Of a DNA stretch of 53,210 nt, positions 42,877 through 52,782 are shown one piece after another. Numbering within the stretch: the stretch's first letter is position 1; each line of letters starts with the position of its first letter. Where the stretch lies: positions 1-53,210 of the forward strand of contig JAEYRV010000007.1 in assembly GCA_023435305.1 (NCBI GenBank), written 5' to 3'. A program made the translations under genes and the position numbers. Below the pieces are notes generated by a model, which ran no database searches, was not told the DNA's origin, and saw only the letters and a list, made by a program, of their open reading frames with translations. This stretch comes from Bacillota bacterium. GTDB taxonomy: Bacteria; Bacillota; Clostridia; Acetivibrionales; DTU013.

Positions 42877-45800
42877 ATGAAACGATTCGTTAAAAAAATG
42901 GTTTCATTCATTATTGCATTATGTGTTGTCTCAAGCATGTTCACAACAGTAAATGCTGACGAGGTGAATGAGCTTAAAGGCCACTGGGCTGGAGAAACAC
43001 TCACTGAGTGGGTGAAGCTTGGCCTGCTGAAGGGTGACAGTAACGGCAGTTATAACGTTGATAAAATAATTACACGTGCCGAATTTATGGCTCTTGTAAA
43101 TCGTGTAATGAACTATACGGCAAAAAGCGACAGTATCCGGATGTTTACCGATGTCTCCCCAGGCAAGTGGTACTATGATGATGCATCAAAAGCCCTTGCT
43201 GCAGGATATATCACTGGAACCTCTGCAAATACTCTATCACCGGAGGCTGCGATCACAAGAGAACAGACTATTGCTATAATATCTCGAATAAAGGGTATTG
43301 ATCCGAACAGTGATACCGGTATCCTGTCCTTGGCAGCTGATTCTCCCATAATAGCAGACTGGGCGAGAGGACCTGTAGCGGGAGCGATTCAAGAGGGTCT
43401 TTTAACAGGAAGCAATGGAAGGATAAACCCCAAGTCAAATACTACCCGAAGTGAAGCAATCGTGCTTCTTGATCGTGTACGCACCGATATTAGGATATAC
43501 TGTTTTGCCGGTACATACGGGCCTGAAAAAGGTTCAGCCACAGTCGGAAATGTAGTCATCGCCTCGCCGGGAATAAGGCTGCGGAATCTGATCGTGACAG
43601 GTTACATTGAGATAACAGACGCGGTTGGCGAGGGAGAGGCCACCCTGGATAATGTTGTTGTCCACGGGAAAATAGTTGCAAAAGGCGGCAAGCCCAAAAT
43701 AATCGCTGCCAATACCGACGCCGGTGGTGACCATGGCAACGGCGGAACAGGCAGCGGGATTCCAGCTGGGGGCGGGACACCGGGTGGTGGTGGAAATCTA
43801 GCCGGTGGCGGAATCCCGGGCGGTGGTGGAATCCCGGGCGGTGGTGGAATCCCAGGCGGTGGAGGAATCCCAGGGGGTGGTGGAATCCCAGGCGGCGGCG
43901 AAAGTGGTGGCGGCAACAATAGTGGAGGAAACAGTTCTGATGGCTCAGGCGAAGGCAGCAACCCAAGCGGTGGCGGAAGTGGCAGCAATGACAGCAACCC
44001 GAGTAGTGGCGGCTCAGGTGTAGGCGGCAGCAACCCGGGTGGCAGTAACCCGGTCGGTGGACATACATTGGCGGTCAGTGCCGTCAATGGCTATGTTACG
44101 GTTTATCCTAAAAAAGCAGCCTATCAGCCGGGCGAAACAGTCGAGCTGTTTACCCGTCCGGCACCGGGATATAGTTTTAAATCATGGTCAGGAGATCTTT
44201 CCGGAAACTGCCTGCGCGAAACGATCGTCATGGACGGCAATAAATCGGTAACAGCGGTATTTGATACCTGGACACCTCCAATAGGGATACCTGCTCCGGA
44301 ATTCGGAGTACTCGAAACATACCGGATGTATGATGCTCCTGCAAAGCGCAATCCGGAGCTGACATATCATCAGAATGCCGAAGGCGGGTATTATACGCAC
44401 TATGTAGATAATAAGCATCCCAACGCAACAGATAAGAATAATACATATGGAACTGCTGATAAGCCACGATTGACCCTGCCCAGCGCAGCAAGCGTTTTAC
44501 CCGGCTCTGTTGTTGAATTTCACGGGGGACCCTATACGCTGAATTACACGATCTATCGTGTTGATGGTACCGCAGAGTTACCCATATTCATCAGAGGGTT
44601 TTCACAAACCGAGCGTGTGGCGCTGAATGGGGGCGATCTATACTTAAATAGTTCCTATCTGATATTTGAAAACTTCAGCAGGACTGATGACGGGATATGT
44701 GTGCGTTCATTTACAGACAGGCAGGCTCATAATATATGCATACGCAATTGCGATACTGCCGGGTTGTCGGCTCTTTCATGGGATGGCGGTGAATCCCGGG
44801 ATATCGTGTTCTATGGCAACTATAACAATTCCAATTCCTTCGACCCGAATGCAGGGGCGTTCAATGAAAGAGACGGGGGCGGGATCGGCATCAATCTGGG
44901 ATCCAACAGGATATGGATCATTGACAACCATATCACGCTTGCAGGGGGCGACGCTTCCGGCGCCGGACATGCAGCCGGATATACGGCACAGAATTACTAC
45001 ATTGGCCGCAATATCATGCATACATGCGGTGAGAACGCGATAGATGTCAAGGAAGTTGATACTGTGATTATTTCGCAGAATATCATGTATGATTTCCAGG
45101 GGTGGTCGTCAGGTTCTGACGGAACTGCCATCGTACTTCATTACGGTCCGACATATTCACCCAAGAACGTATGGCTTCTTCATAATGAAATATTCGGTTG
45201 CAGGAATACCGCGATCCAGGTTGGCGGCGATCAGCAGTATCCGGTCTACATCATCGGAAATGTAATCTATGACATAAAAAATGGTGCCGGTACCGGTAAA
45301 GCATTCACTACATGGAACTGTAATGAGGTCTATCTCTCAAATAATGTAATGTACAATACAGATAATGGAGTGGATTGGGGAGTTCCGCTGGCGAGTGCCA
45401 AGTTATTCTTCAACAATAATATCATTTCAAATATCTCGGATGAAGGATATGCATTGAGAGTCGAGGCAACAAACCAGAGGCAGAGTGCCGAGATCGGTGC
45501 CAATCTGTTCTATCAGCCGGGCGGATCTGTCAAAATTTTATGGGGCAGTGCAAATTACACAATAGCCCAGCTCCAGCAGATAACGGGCAAGGGCGCAGAC
45601 AGTATTGAGGCCGATCCTATTTTTGTATCTCCGCAAAAATGCGATTTCCGCTTGCAGACAGGTTCACCTGCTATCGACAAGGGTCAGGACGATGAAATTT
45701 ATCAGGTATTTCAAGACCGTTTTGGTATCGATATCCGAAAGGATTCATACGGTAATCTGCGGCCTCATGGTTCAGGTTGGGATATAGGAGCGTTCGAGCA

Positions 45801-48138
45801 TGCCGGAAGCAGCAACAACGGCGGAGACAGCGGCAGTGGTGGAGACAGCGGAGGCGATAACGGCAATAACAGCGGCGGTGATGACAGCGGAGGCAATAAC
45901 GGCAATAACAGCGGCGGTGATGACAGTGGTGGCAGTGACAATGGCGGCGGTACACCAGGCTCACCAGGCTCCCCGGAATCACCCCAGCAGAAAACCTATT
46001 ACATCAGGCAGAGGGCATCAGGAGCCAACAATGGGTCAGACTGGACCAACGCCTGGACCAAGCTGCCGGATGTTCTGGAAAGGGGCGCAACCTACTATAT
46101 CGCTTCCGGAACTTATCCGGTCTATCGCTTTGATGATCCGGAGTTGGGGAATGCATATATTACTATTAAAAAGGCAACAGATAATGATCATGGTACAGGT
46201 GACGGCTGGAATAAAGGTTATGGGCCGGGAACAGCATTATTTACAGGTGAGAAAGGCCCCATTTTCGAGTTTACTACAGGCTATTATATAATTGACGGAC
46301 AGACAGGGCAGGCAGATTCAGGACACGGCATAAAGCTGTATAATCCAATGAATATAGAACCGCTTAAGGGTGGGACGTGTATGCTGATCCAGCATCAACA
46401 TGAGGTTCGGCATCTGACATTAAGGCATATTGAAATGCAAGATGCGGGATGGGCAGGTACAGCGAAGGACGATGCATACATAACACGGACGGTGCTAGCC
46501 TCTGGAACCACTTCGCATATTGAATTTCAATATTGTTATATTCATGATTCAGGCCAGGAATGGATGTTATTTGCCAAACCTGATTCTGATTTTCTTATCG
46601 AGCACTGCTATTTCAAAAATGGCGGTTCCGGATCTTCCGCTTATCATTCAGTCGGAATATGGCATCGCGGAGAAAAGGAAAACATGAATATACATATCCG
46701 GTATAATACATTTGAAAATTTCGCTAAGGGCGGGGGGACCGGATACATTAGTTTGGGCTATCGCGGGGATCCCGATATTCCTACATATAGCAGCGGCTAT
46801 TATATCTACGGGAACATATTCAAGGAAACGAGTCCGTTGGCAGGCCCCAGCCGGGCCATCGGGAGCAATGGAGCAAACGGAGGACCATTCCTGTCCGATG
46901 TGAAAATAGTCAATAACACTTTTTACAGAATGAAAAACAATTCGACGAATATTACTTTAGCAAATAAGGCGGATAACAACCTGGCTGCAAATAATATCTG
47001 GTACGAGAGTGACAGGGTGCCGGCATTTTCAAATATTGACGAAATGAATAACATTAAAAATAACTTGACATATGATCCGTTCATAGATGCAGAAAATGGC
47101 AATTTCTGGCTCTCGCGTGAACTGGCGGGAGGCGTGGTATTGGATGAGCCCTTTAATAAGGATATGGAAGGAGCGGTCAGAGGAGCGGACAGTGTATGGG
47201 ATATTGGTGCATTCGAGTATGTGAAAGCGAAAGAGGCGCGTCCGAGGATCGAGAATAATACGCTGGTTGCACCGGACGGTTCCCGGCTTCGCGGCGGCAC
47301 ATTCTGGATTTATGGATGGCCGGCATTATCATACAAGACAGATTGGGCACTCAGCGATGCTCCCTGGAATGCAATCTGTGAGAATAAGCTGAATGCGGTG
47401 CGTGTTGCCTGCGGGTATCGGCCGGAAAGGGAAGAGAATTATTCACTTGATCAGTACGAAGACATTTTGGAGCAGATCATTGACCAGGCAGAAAGAGCGG
47501 GTGTAACGGTGGTTATCGATTATCATCCGGAGCCCGGAAAATATTACAGCAGCGATCCCGAAACCTATCAAAACAACAAGGAGCTTGCCCGTGCGTTCTG
47601 GACCCGCATTGCATCTTGCTTCAAAGACCGTACGAATGTCGTGTTCGAGCTGGTGAACGAACCGGTTTTCGACGGCCCAAACGATTACAAGGCTGATCTG
47701 CTGGAGGATTTCTCCGAGTTGTGGCAGTTGTGTCACGAGACCGTTCCTGATGTACCGATCATAGTTTTGAGCTTCTGCCAGGTGGGCGGTCATGCAAGCG
47801 ACATAAGAGACTGGCCTGCGGAAAGGGCCGGCTTACTTGAAGACATCGACTGGAGGAAAACGGCTGTAGGGTTCCACAGTTACTGGCGTGATTCCAGCGA
47901 GCGCATAGTTGATTTGAAGAGCAAGTACCCATGTATCAATACAGAATTTATGACATATCAGGATGGTGATGGGCTGAAGGTCATGGATGGGTACGAACGT
48001 CACGGGACGCTCATGGAGACATTGGGCATAAGCTGGCTGCAGTGGGACATCATCGACCGCAGCGAGTCGTTGGACAAGCTGGATGTAGTAATACAGGATC
48101 TCAAGGACAAGGGATTGTACTGGGGTGGCGACGAGTGA
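42877..48138 (+). CDS. Giant SLH surface protein with two beta-helix modules and a GH5 glycoside hydrolase
   Basis: 1753 residues from ATG 42877 (AAAGGAG upstream). Order: signal peptide 1-26; three SLH repeats (about 30-200); GGGIPGG collagen-like linker (about 300-390); InlB-type B repeat (about 405-470, GYSFKSWSGDLSG); right-handed parallel beta-helix 1 (about 500-975); Gly/Asn/Ser linker; beta-helix 2 (about 1045-1465); C-terminal GH5 with ELVNEP (acid/base E1595) and NTEFM (nucleophile E1690). The beta-helices resemble polysaccharide-binding or lyase modules. It would be held on the S-layer and act on plant or microbial beta-glycans. No dockerin seen. Confidence 0.92.
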   Translation: MKRFVKKMVSFIIALCVVSSMFTTVNADEVNELKGHWAGETLTEWVKLGLLKGDSNGSYNVDKIITRAEFMALVNRVMNYTAKSDSIRMFTDVSPGKWYYDDASKALAAGYITGTSANTLSPEAAITREQTIAIISRIKGIDPNSDTGILSLAADSPIIADWARGPVAGAIQEGLLTGSNGRINPKSNTTRSEAIVLLDRVRTDIRIYCFAGTYGPEKGSATVGNVVIASPGIRLRNLIVTGYIEITDAVGEGEATLDNVVVHGKIVAKGGKPKIIAANTDAGGDHGNGGTGSGIPAGGGTPGGGGNLAGGGIPGGGGIPGGGGIPGGGGIPGGGGIPGGGESGGGNNSGGNSSDGSGEGSNPSGGGSGSNDSNPSSGGSGVGGSNPGGSNPVGGHTLAVSAVNGYVTVYPKKAAYQPGETVELFTRPAPGYSFKSWSGDLSGNCLRETIVMDGNKSVTAVFDTWTPPIGIPAPEFGVLETYRMYDAPAKRNPELTYHQNAEGGYYTHYVDNKHPNATDKNNTYGTADKPRLTLPSAASVLPGSVVEFHGGPYTLNYTIYRVDGTAELPIFIRGFSQTERVALNGGDLYLNSSYLIFENFSRTDDGICVRSFTDRQAHNICIRNCDTAGLSALSWDGGESRDIVFYGNYNNSNSFDPNAGAFNERDGGGIGINLGSNRIWIIDNHITLAGGDASGAGHAAGYTAQNYYIGRNIMHTCGENAIDVKEVDTVIISQNIMYDFQGWSSGSDGTAIVLHYGPTYSPKNVWLLHNEIFGCRNTAIQVGGDQQYPVYIIGNVIYDIKNGAGTGKAFTTWNCNEVYLSNNVMYNTDNGVDWGVPLASAKLFFNNNIISNISDEGYALRVEATNQRQSAEIGANLFYQPGGSVKILWGSANYTIAQLQQITGKGADSIEADPIFVSPQKCDFRLQTGSPAIDKGQDDEIYQVFQDRFGIDIRKDSYGNLRPHGSGWDIGAFEHAGSSNNGGDSGSGGDSGGDNGNNSGGDDSGGNNGNNSGGDDSGGSDNGGGTPGSPGSPESPQQKTYYIRQRASGANNGSDWTNAWTKLPDVLERGATYYIASGTYPVYRFDDPELGNAYITIKKATDNDHGTGDGWNKGYGPGTALFTGEKGPIFEFTTGYYIIDGQTGQADSGHGIKLYNPMNIEPLKGGTCMLIQHQHEVRHLTLRHIEMQDAGWAGTAKDDAYITRTVLASGTTSHIEFQYCYIHDSGQEWMLFAKPDSDFLIEHCYFKNGGSGSSAYHSVGIWHRGEKENMNIHIRYNTFENFAKGGGTGYISLGYRGDPDIPTYSSGYYIYGNIFKETSPLAGPSRAIGSNGANGGPFLSDVKIVNNTFYRMKNNSTNITLANKADNNLAANNIWYESDRVPAFSNIDEMNNIKNNLTYDPFIDAENGNFWLSRELAGGVVLDEPFNKDMEGAVRGADSVWDIGAFEYVKAKEARPRIENNTLVAPDGSRLRGGTFWIYGWPALSYKTDWALSDAPWNAICENKLNAVRVACGYRPEREENYSLDQYEDILEQIIDQAERAGVTVVIDYHPEPGKYYSSDPETYQNNKELARAFWTRIASCFKDRTNVVFELVNEPVFDGPNDYKADLLEDFSELWQLCHETVPDVPIIVLSFCQVGGHASDIRDWPAERAGLLEDIDWRKTAVGFHSYWRDSSERIVDLKSKYPCINTEFMTYQDGDGLKVMDGYERHGTLMETLGISWLQWDIIDRSESLDKLDVVIQDLKDKGLYWGGDE
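43740..44055 (+). repeat. Gly-rich coding repeat (GGGIPG units) of the GH5 protein
   Basis: 18-bp units such as GGCGGTGGTGGAATCCCG encode GGGIPG; followed by looser Gly/Ser/Asn codons. G-rich on the plus strand, with runs of GGG that could form quadruplexes. Confidence 0.85.
45810..45958 (+). repeat. Second linker repeat of the GH5 protein
   Basis: Imperfect repeats of about 36-39 bp encoding GGDDSGGNNGNNS-like units between the two beta-helix modules. Confidence 0.8.
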
Positions 48139-48250
48139 ACTACATCGCCATTGAAATGGCGAGCTTCTGATTCAAGACGAAACCTTTGTTTGAGTTCCAT
48201 CTGTACAAACCAGGCAGATTTGGGGGTCTGTAACTTTTTCATGAACTCTA

Positions 48251-48305
48251 TTGACATTTTTACTCTAATGGGTTAGACTCAGTTTATACTCTACTACATT
48301 AGAGA
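48251..48305 (+). promoter_or_regulatory. Promoter and operators of the second BlaI/BlaR1-type operon
   Basis: TTGACA (48251-48256), 17 nt, TAGACT (48274-48279). Two dyads of form ACTCTAA-N4-TTAGACT (48262-48279) and CTCTACTACATTAGAG (48289-48305) overlap and follow the -10. Sequence differs from the GTTTAA dyads of the first operon. Confidence 0.78.
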
Positions 48306-48320
48306 AAGGGTCAGTATAAT

Positions 48321-48695
48321 ATGGAAACACCGAAAGTCTTTGAGAGCGAATATCGCTTTTGCCTTATTCTGTGGGAGCATGAGCCTATTGGAAGCGGCGA
48401 GCTAGTAAAGCTGTGTAAAGAGCAGCTTGGCTGGAAGCCCACCACAACATATACAGTCATCAAACGCCTATCCGACAGAGGCGTTCTGAAAAATGAAAAC
48501 TCAATCGTATCTTCACTGGTTTCAAAGGGCGAGGTGCAGGCTGCAGAGATCGAAGAGCTTGTAGAAAAGAAATTCGAGGGTTCGCTGCCGGCTTTTATCA
48601 CTGCGTTTACAAAGCACCAGCAGATTTCAGATAAGGAGATAGATGAAGTACAGAAATTGATCGACCGAATCAGGAAGGGTGGGCGCAATGACTGA
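48321..48695 (+). CDS. BlaI/MecI-family repressor (second copy)
   Basis: 124 residues. Winged helix: LWEHEPIGSGELVKLCKEQL, then KPTTTYTVIKRLSDRGVL. Paralog of the repressor at 17562 with the same layout, but the recognition helix differs (PTTTYTVIKRL against KSTTYTMLRRL), matching different operators. Overlaps the M56 gene by 8 bp. Confidence 0.88.
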   Translation: METPKVFESEYRFCLILWEHEPIGSGELVKLCKEQLGWKPTTTYTVIKRLSDRGVLKNENSIVSSLVSKGEVQAAEIEELVEKKFEGSLPAFITAFTKHQQISDKEIDEVQKLIDRIRKGGRND

Positions 48696-51102
48696 GATAT
48701 TTTTGAAAATCATCAATATGAGCATTTGCGCAAGCTGGCTTGTTCTTGTTGTGGTCATTCTAAGGCTTTTGCTGAAAAAGGCTCCAAAATGGCTGAATCC
48801 CGTGCTATGGGGAATCGTCAGTCTGCGTCTCATTCTGCCGTTTTCCATCGAAAGTATCTTGAGTCTGATCCCCAGTGCGGAAACAATCAGCCCAAAGATC
48901 ATGTATTCCCAGGAGCCGATAATCCATAGTGGTTTTCCGGCGCTAAATAGCGTAGTCAATCCTATCATTACGGAATCTTTTGCAGCTGATCCTGCGGCCA
49001 GTGCAAATCCACTACAAATATGGATTCCAATAGCTACTATTGTTTGGATTGCCGGTATCGCCGTCATGCTTACTTATACGGTAATCAGTTACTTGAATCT
49101 GAACAGGCGGTTAATGACTGCCGTGCTGTTCCGGGATAATATCTATCAGAGTGAAAATGCTGCATCACCCTTTGTGCTCGGCATACTGCGTCCTCGTATA
49201 TATCTGCCGTTTAATATTGACGAAAAAGACATAGCTAATGTGATTCTCCACGAACAAGCCCACATAAAGCGGCGCGACCACTGGATCAAGCCATTTGGCT
49301 TTTTGCTGCTTGCTTTGCACTGGTTCAATCCTGTGCTGTGGGTGGCATACATGCTACTCTGTCGTGATATTGAGCTTGCCTGTGATGAGAGAGTGATCAA
49401 AGGATTGCCTGTGGATCAGCGGGCGGATTACTCAGATGCTTTGCTGTCATGCAGTGTGCCTCGACGGGTGATTGCTGCCTGTCCGCTGGCTTTCGGAGAG
49501 GTTGGTGTGAAAGAAAGGGTGCAAAACGTGCTGAATTATAGAAAGCCTGCGTTCTGGCTTATTGCCGTTGCTGTTGTTATCTGCATCATCGTATCTGTAT
49601 GCTTCCTGACAAATCCCAAGAAGGCTCCTGTCTCGTTCGGAAATATTCGGATAATGTGGGCAGATGTATTGGATATGAGAACTAACGAGCCAACATCGTT
49701 CAAATTGAATGACGCTGATCTCGGTGAGCTAAAAGACCGTTTGCGGGATTTGGAGATTGGTCAGAAAAATAATGATTATGGTGGTTTTACGCCCCTGTAT
49801 TCGCTGTCAATAAAAGCACAGGACATGGACCGATTCGTGATCGCAGGCTACAATTATGACGGCACTCATGTAGGTTTGATGTATCAGGGCGAGTATTACC
49901 GCATTGAGAATGAGGATTTTTCAAGATACCTCAGCAGCATCTGTGCCGGGAGCAACAGAGCCGAAGCTACTGGATTACCCGAATCACCCGAATCACCCGG
50001 TAATAAGGGCAGGCTGTCCCTCAATGATGTGATCATACTTTCTCAAAAAGGAGAAGCTCTCTCATGGGAAGATTTTGAGCAATTTTCTTATGTGGAAACT
50101 GGCTCTGGCCTCTATATCCGTGTTTATGAGATCAATCCATTGTTTTCGCTTTGGATAGGCGGAGGTAATCCCAACAATGAGCCAATGTATATCAGATTGC
50201 GCACCAATACGGAGCCGGAGGATGCTATTGACATTCGAACAGAGGATGTAACAGCTTTTATCAGCAAGCATAAAGATGGTCTACTGGAGGCATCCATAAC
50301 TGCTGCTGTTTTGGAGCATTACATGAGCGACCGCTCAGCCGCACTCATCTGCGTGGAGAGTCATGTCATTATAGCACTGAGCAGTACACCTGCAGATAGT
50401 AGCAATGAACATAAAAGTACTATGACGGTCTATGCTCTGGTCTATTATGCAGGATATCAGCGAGACAGCACGCTTGGACAAGGACTTGAAACCGCAGAAG
50501 GCAGTTATATCCCGGTGGCGCTTACCTTCGATGTGGATGCAAACGGAATTTACACGCTGACTGAATATTGGGAGCCCAGGGACGGCAGCTATTATGCTCC
50601 GGATATCAAAGGAAAGTTCCCGAAGGAAGCTGCAGGTGAGGCGTTGAATCAACAGGCTTATGTGGCCGAACTGTCGCAGGAATGCGAGAAAAAGGCGTTG
50701 GCGATCATGAAGGAAAGAGGCAGCATCTACGACGAAATCTCCCGCCTGCTTTATACGATCAACTCATCTCCGCGTTTTTCATCGGCACCCGGTGACTATA
50801 TCAAAGAGCATCGATCCGAGTATGACACGATGGTGAGTTATGGCGAGTATACCCTGCGCTATTGTTTCACGGAATTCTTGAAGGGGAAGCAGACGGATCT
50901 GCGAGGTCATATCATGGCTATTGCCTGTCAGGATATAATGGAAGGCTGGGGCGAAACGCTTACAATCGATAAAACCGCTAATACCGGGCAGGATTGGTTT
51001 GATCTGTTCCGAAGCAATGCAGAAAGTACACAAACGAAATATTCACCTGAGGAACTTGAAAAATACTATCCGGCTGCAGGGATACTCCTGCAAATGCAGT
51101 GA
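48688..51102 (+). CDS. BlaR1-type M56 membrane metalloprotease/sensor (second copy)
   Basis: About 804 residues from ATG 48688. N-terminal TM helices, zinc motif HEQAH at 188-192 and CDERVIKG as the downstream ligand; a TM at about 290-310, then a large extracytoplasmic region (LNDADLGELKDRLRDLEIGQ ... YYRIENEDFSRYLSS) without SxxK penicillin-binding motif. It lacks the long G-Q linker of the first copy. Probably cleaves the second BlaI-like repressor on an unknown signal. No obvious target gene downstream; it follows the GH5 protein and ends at a terminator. Confidence 0.87.
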   Translation: MTEIFLKIINMSICASWLVLVVVILRLLLKKAPKWLNPVLWGIVSLRLILPFSIESILSLIPSAETISPKIMYSQEPIIHSGFPALNSVVNPIITESFAADPAASANPLQIWIPIATIVWIAGIAVMLTYTVISYLNLNRRLMTAVLFRDNIYQSENAASPFVLGILRPRIYLPFNIDEKDIANVILHEQAHIKRRDHWIKPFGFLLLALHWFNPVLWVAYMLLCRDIELACDERVIKGLPVDQRADYSDALLSCSVPRRVIAACPLAFGEVGVKERVQNVLNYRKPAFWLIAVAVVICIIVSVCFLTNPKKAPVSFGNIRIMWADVLDMRTNEPTSFKLNDADLGELKDRLRDLEIGQKNNDYGGFTPLYSLSIKAQDMDRFVIAGYNYDGTHVGLMYQGEYYRIENEDFSRYLSSICAGSNRAEATGLPESPESPGNKGRLSLNDVIILSQKGEALSWEDFEQFSYVETGSGLYIRVYEINPLFSLWIGGGNPNNEPMYIRLRTNTEPEDAIDIRTEDVTAFISKHKDGLLEASITAAVLEHYMSDRSAALICVESHVIIALSSTPADSSNEHKSTMTVYALVYYAGYQRDSTLGQGLETAEGSYIPVALTFDVDANGIYTLTEYWEPRDGSYYAPDIKGKFPKEAAGEALNQQAYVAELSQECEKKALAIMKERGSIYDEISRLLYTINSSPRFSSAPGDYIKEHRSEYDTMVSYGEYTLRYCFTEFLKGKQTDLRGHIMAIACQDIMEGWGETLTIDKTANTGQDWFDLFRSNAESTQTKYSPEELEKYYPAAGILLQMQ

Positions 51103-51160
51103 GCGGGTACACTTGTATACAGATTCAACTACACTCATTCTCTCGGGCGCCGGTGAAAAT

Positions 51161-51192
51161 AAGGCGGCTATCCAACTGCAATAGCCGCCTCT
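51161..51192. terminator. Bidirectional terminator between the BlaR1-like and SLH genes
   Basis: GGCGGCTAT (51163-51171) with ATAGCCGCC (51181-51189), short 9-nt loop. T tract after it is weak (TCTTG), so termination strength is uncertain. Confidence 0.7.
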
Positions 51193-51237
51193 TGAAAGTG
51201 TATTCACTCATTTGGTCCGTACGATTTTTCCGAATCC

Positions 51238-52782
51238 TCACTCCTGCATTTTCTCCACAATACGGACGCTCATGGCCAGGGCCTGTTCTCTGGAGGTATT
51301 GGCGTAGCCTATGGCCCTTTGTGCATCGGAAATCGCCCTGGGCATAAACATGCCGTTAGTGCCTTTTATAATGCCGATCTTGGATATGTACAGGCAGTCT
51401 TCAAGGGCCCAGTTTGAAATATCCTTCTGGTCGGTGAAGACAGGTGCTCCGGCCGTTGAGTAGTCGGCATTGGGGGCGATCAGTTTTATCGTGCGGGTGA
51501 GCATTGCAGCCACCTGCTCGCGGTTTATAAACATATCGGGTTGAAACTCTGTGGCGCTCATTCCCTTTACAATACCCAGCTTGAATGCCTGAAGCACCCG
51601 TGGGTTTGCAGTATCTACAAAGGGATTAGGCGAATAGGGAGGAGTATCGGTAATGCCGGAGGCTTTCTGGTACATCAGCAGCGCTACTTCGGCAAATTCT
51701 TCACGGGTAATGTTCTTGGTCAGATCGGCGCCGCTGAGGATATCGGGAATGAGTCTGTATTCGTCTGCTTTTTTGAGCTCAGCGGTTGCCCAGACGGAAG
51801 CGGCGCTCCAGGCGGGCATGCCATAGGATAGGGTATTGGAGTAAGGACTGTACAGCCAGTTCTGAGAGGTCGCGCCTGATTGCTTGTATGCCCGCTCATC
51901 CACCTTGTACCGCACTTTGACTTCATAAGCCGCCGCGAAAAAATCAGTGACGTTGGTGCCTTTATAATAGGAACTGACGTCCAGCCGGATGGCTTCATTG
52001 CTAAAAAAGCCGTCACCAACCAGTTTGAACTCTTTATCGCCTTCCTTGCGCATCCATATTTCAGTCCTAAAGCTGTTACCGGTAGCGGCATTTAATTTCT
52101 GAGTCTCGTCCGGGTGCTGACTCAGATCCAGCCAGATATAAGGCTTCTTGTCTTTAGAGTCCTGCTCGAGTCTGGAGGAAACCAGAGTGGGGGCGTAAGT
52201 GTTAATAATCTTTTTATAATCCATTTTGACTTTGTCGGACAAAACATATTCGGGAGACCAATCGGAAAAGACGAGGTTCTTATTACCAAAATCAATTGCA
52301 AAACGTGCTCTGAAGGCTATAGAGTGGCTTTTATACCATTCCCAGCTTTTAAAGCCGTCACGGGGAGGCGCGCTTTTTTCATCCGGGAACATACTTGAAA
52401 ATGTGATCCCGTTATGACCGAGATATTGCTTCCATGTCCCGCCCTGAATCCCATTATAGTAATCAAGCGCATATTTTCTGTAAGTAGAGGAATCATCCCA
52501 GGCAGTTGTATAGTGCCAGTCCCCGCTGTCGATTTTAAAATCGATCTGGGCGCGAAGAGTCATATGGTAACCGCGCTCTTGTTCAGGAGTATCAAGTATT
52601 AGCCGCAGGTCGTCGGGTGCGCTGATGGTGCATGTTACTCCACCTCCCATGTAATCGGACACTCCAAAATTCTCAGGTGCGGAGATGGTCTGCGGCGGAG
52701 TTCCGGCGGCCAAGACACTCACGGGCAGCAAAGTCGAAATCATCAAAGCCGATAATAGGATCAATAATACCCTTTTTTTCAT
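51238..52782 (-). CDS. SLH-domain surface protein of unknown function
   Basis: 514 residues with a clear signal peptide (MKKRVLLILLSALMISTLLPVSVLA). Residues about 30-330 form an extracellular domain with YHMTLRAQIDFKIDSGDWHY, a repeated WSPEYVLSDKVK and RTEIWMRKEGDKEFKLVGDG-like beta-rich text that I do not recognise further. Three SLH repeats (about 335-510; ITREEFAEVALLMYQ, INREQVAAMLTRTI, SREQALAMSVRIVEK) anchor it to cell-wall polysaccharide. Start ATG 52782 follows GAGAGGAG. Convergent with the second BlaR1-like gene. Confidence 0.85.
   Translation of the reverse strand: MKKRVLLILLSALMISTLLPVSVLAAGTPPQTISAPENFGVSDYMGGGVTCTISAPDDLRLILDTPEQERGYHMTLRAQIDFKIDSGDWHYTTAWDDSSTYRKYALDYYNGIQGGTWKQYLGHNGITFSSMFPDEKSAPPRDGFKSWEWYKSHSIAFRARFAIDFGNKNLVFSDWSPEYVLSDKVKMDYKKIINTYAPTLVSSRLEQDSKDKKPYIWLDLSQHPDETQKLNAATGNSFRTEIWMRKEGDKEFKLVGDGFFSNEAIRLDVSSYYKGTNVTDFFAAAYEVKVRYKVDERAYKQSGATSQNWLYSPYSNTLSYGMPAWSAASVWATAELKKADEYRLIPDILSGADLTKNITREEFAEVALLMYQKASGITDTPPYSPNPFVDTANPRVLQAFKLGIVKGMSATEFQPDMFINREQVAAMLTRTIKLIAPNADYSTAGAPVFTDQKDISNWALEDCLYISKIGIIKGTNGMFMPRAISDAQRAIGYANTSREQALAMSVRIVEKMQE

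Noticed and set aside
43534..44087. Long Pro/Gly- or His-rich frames opposite the Gly-rich linker
   Set aside because: Antisense shadows of a G-rich coding repeat in a solid gene.
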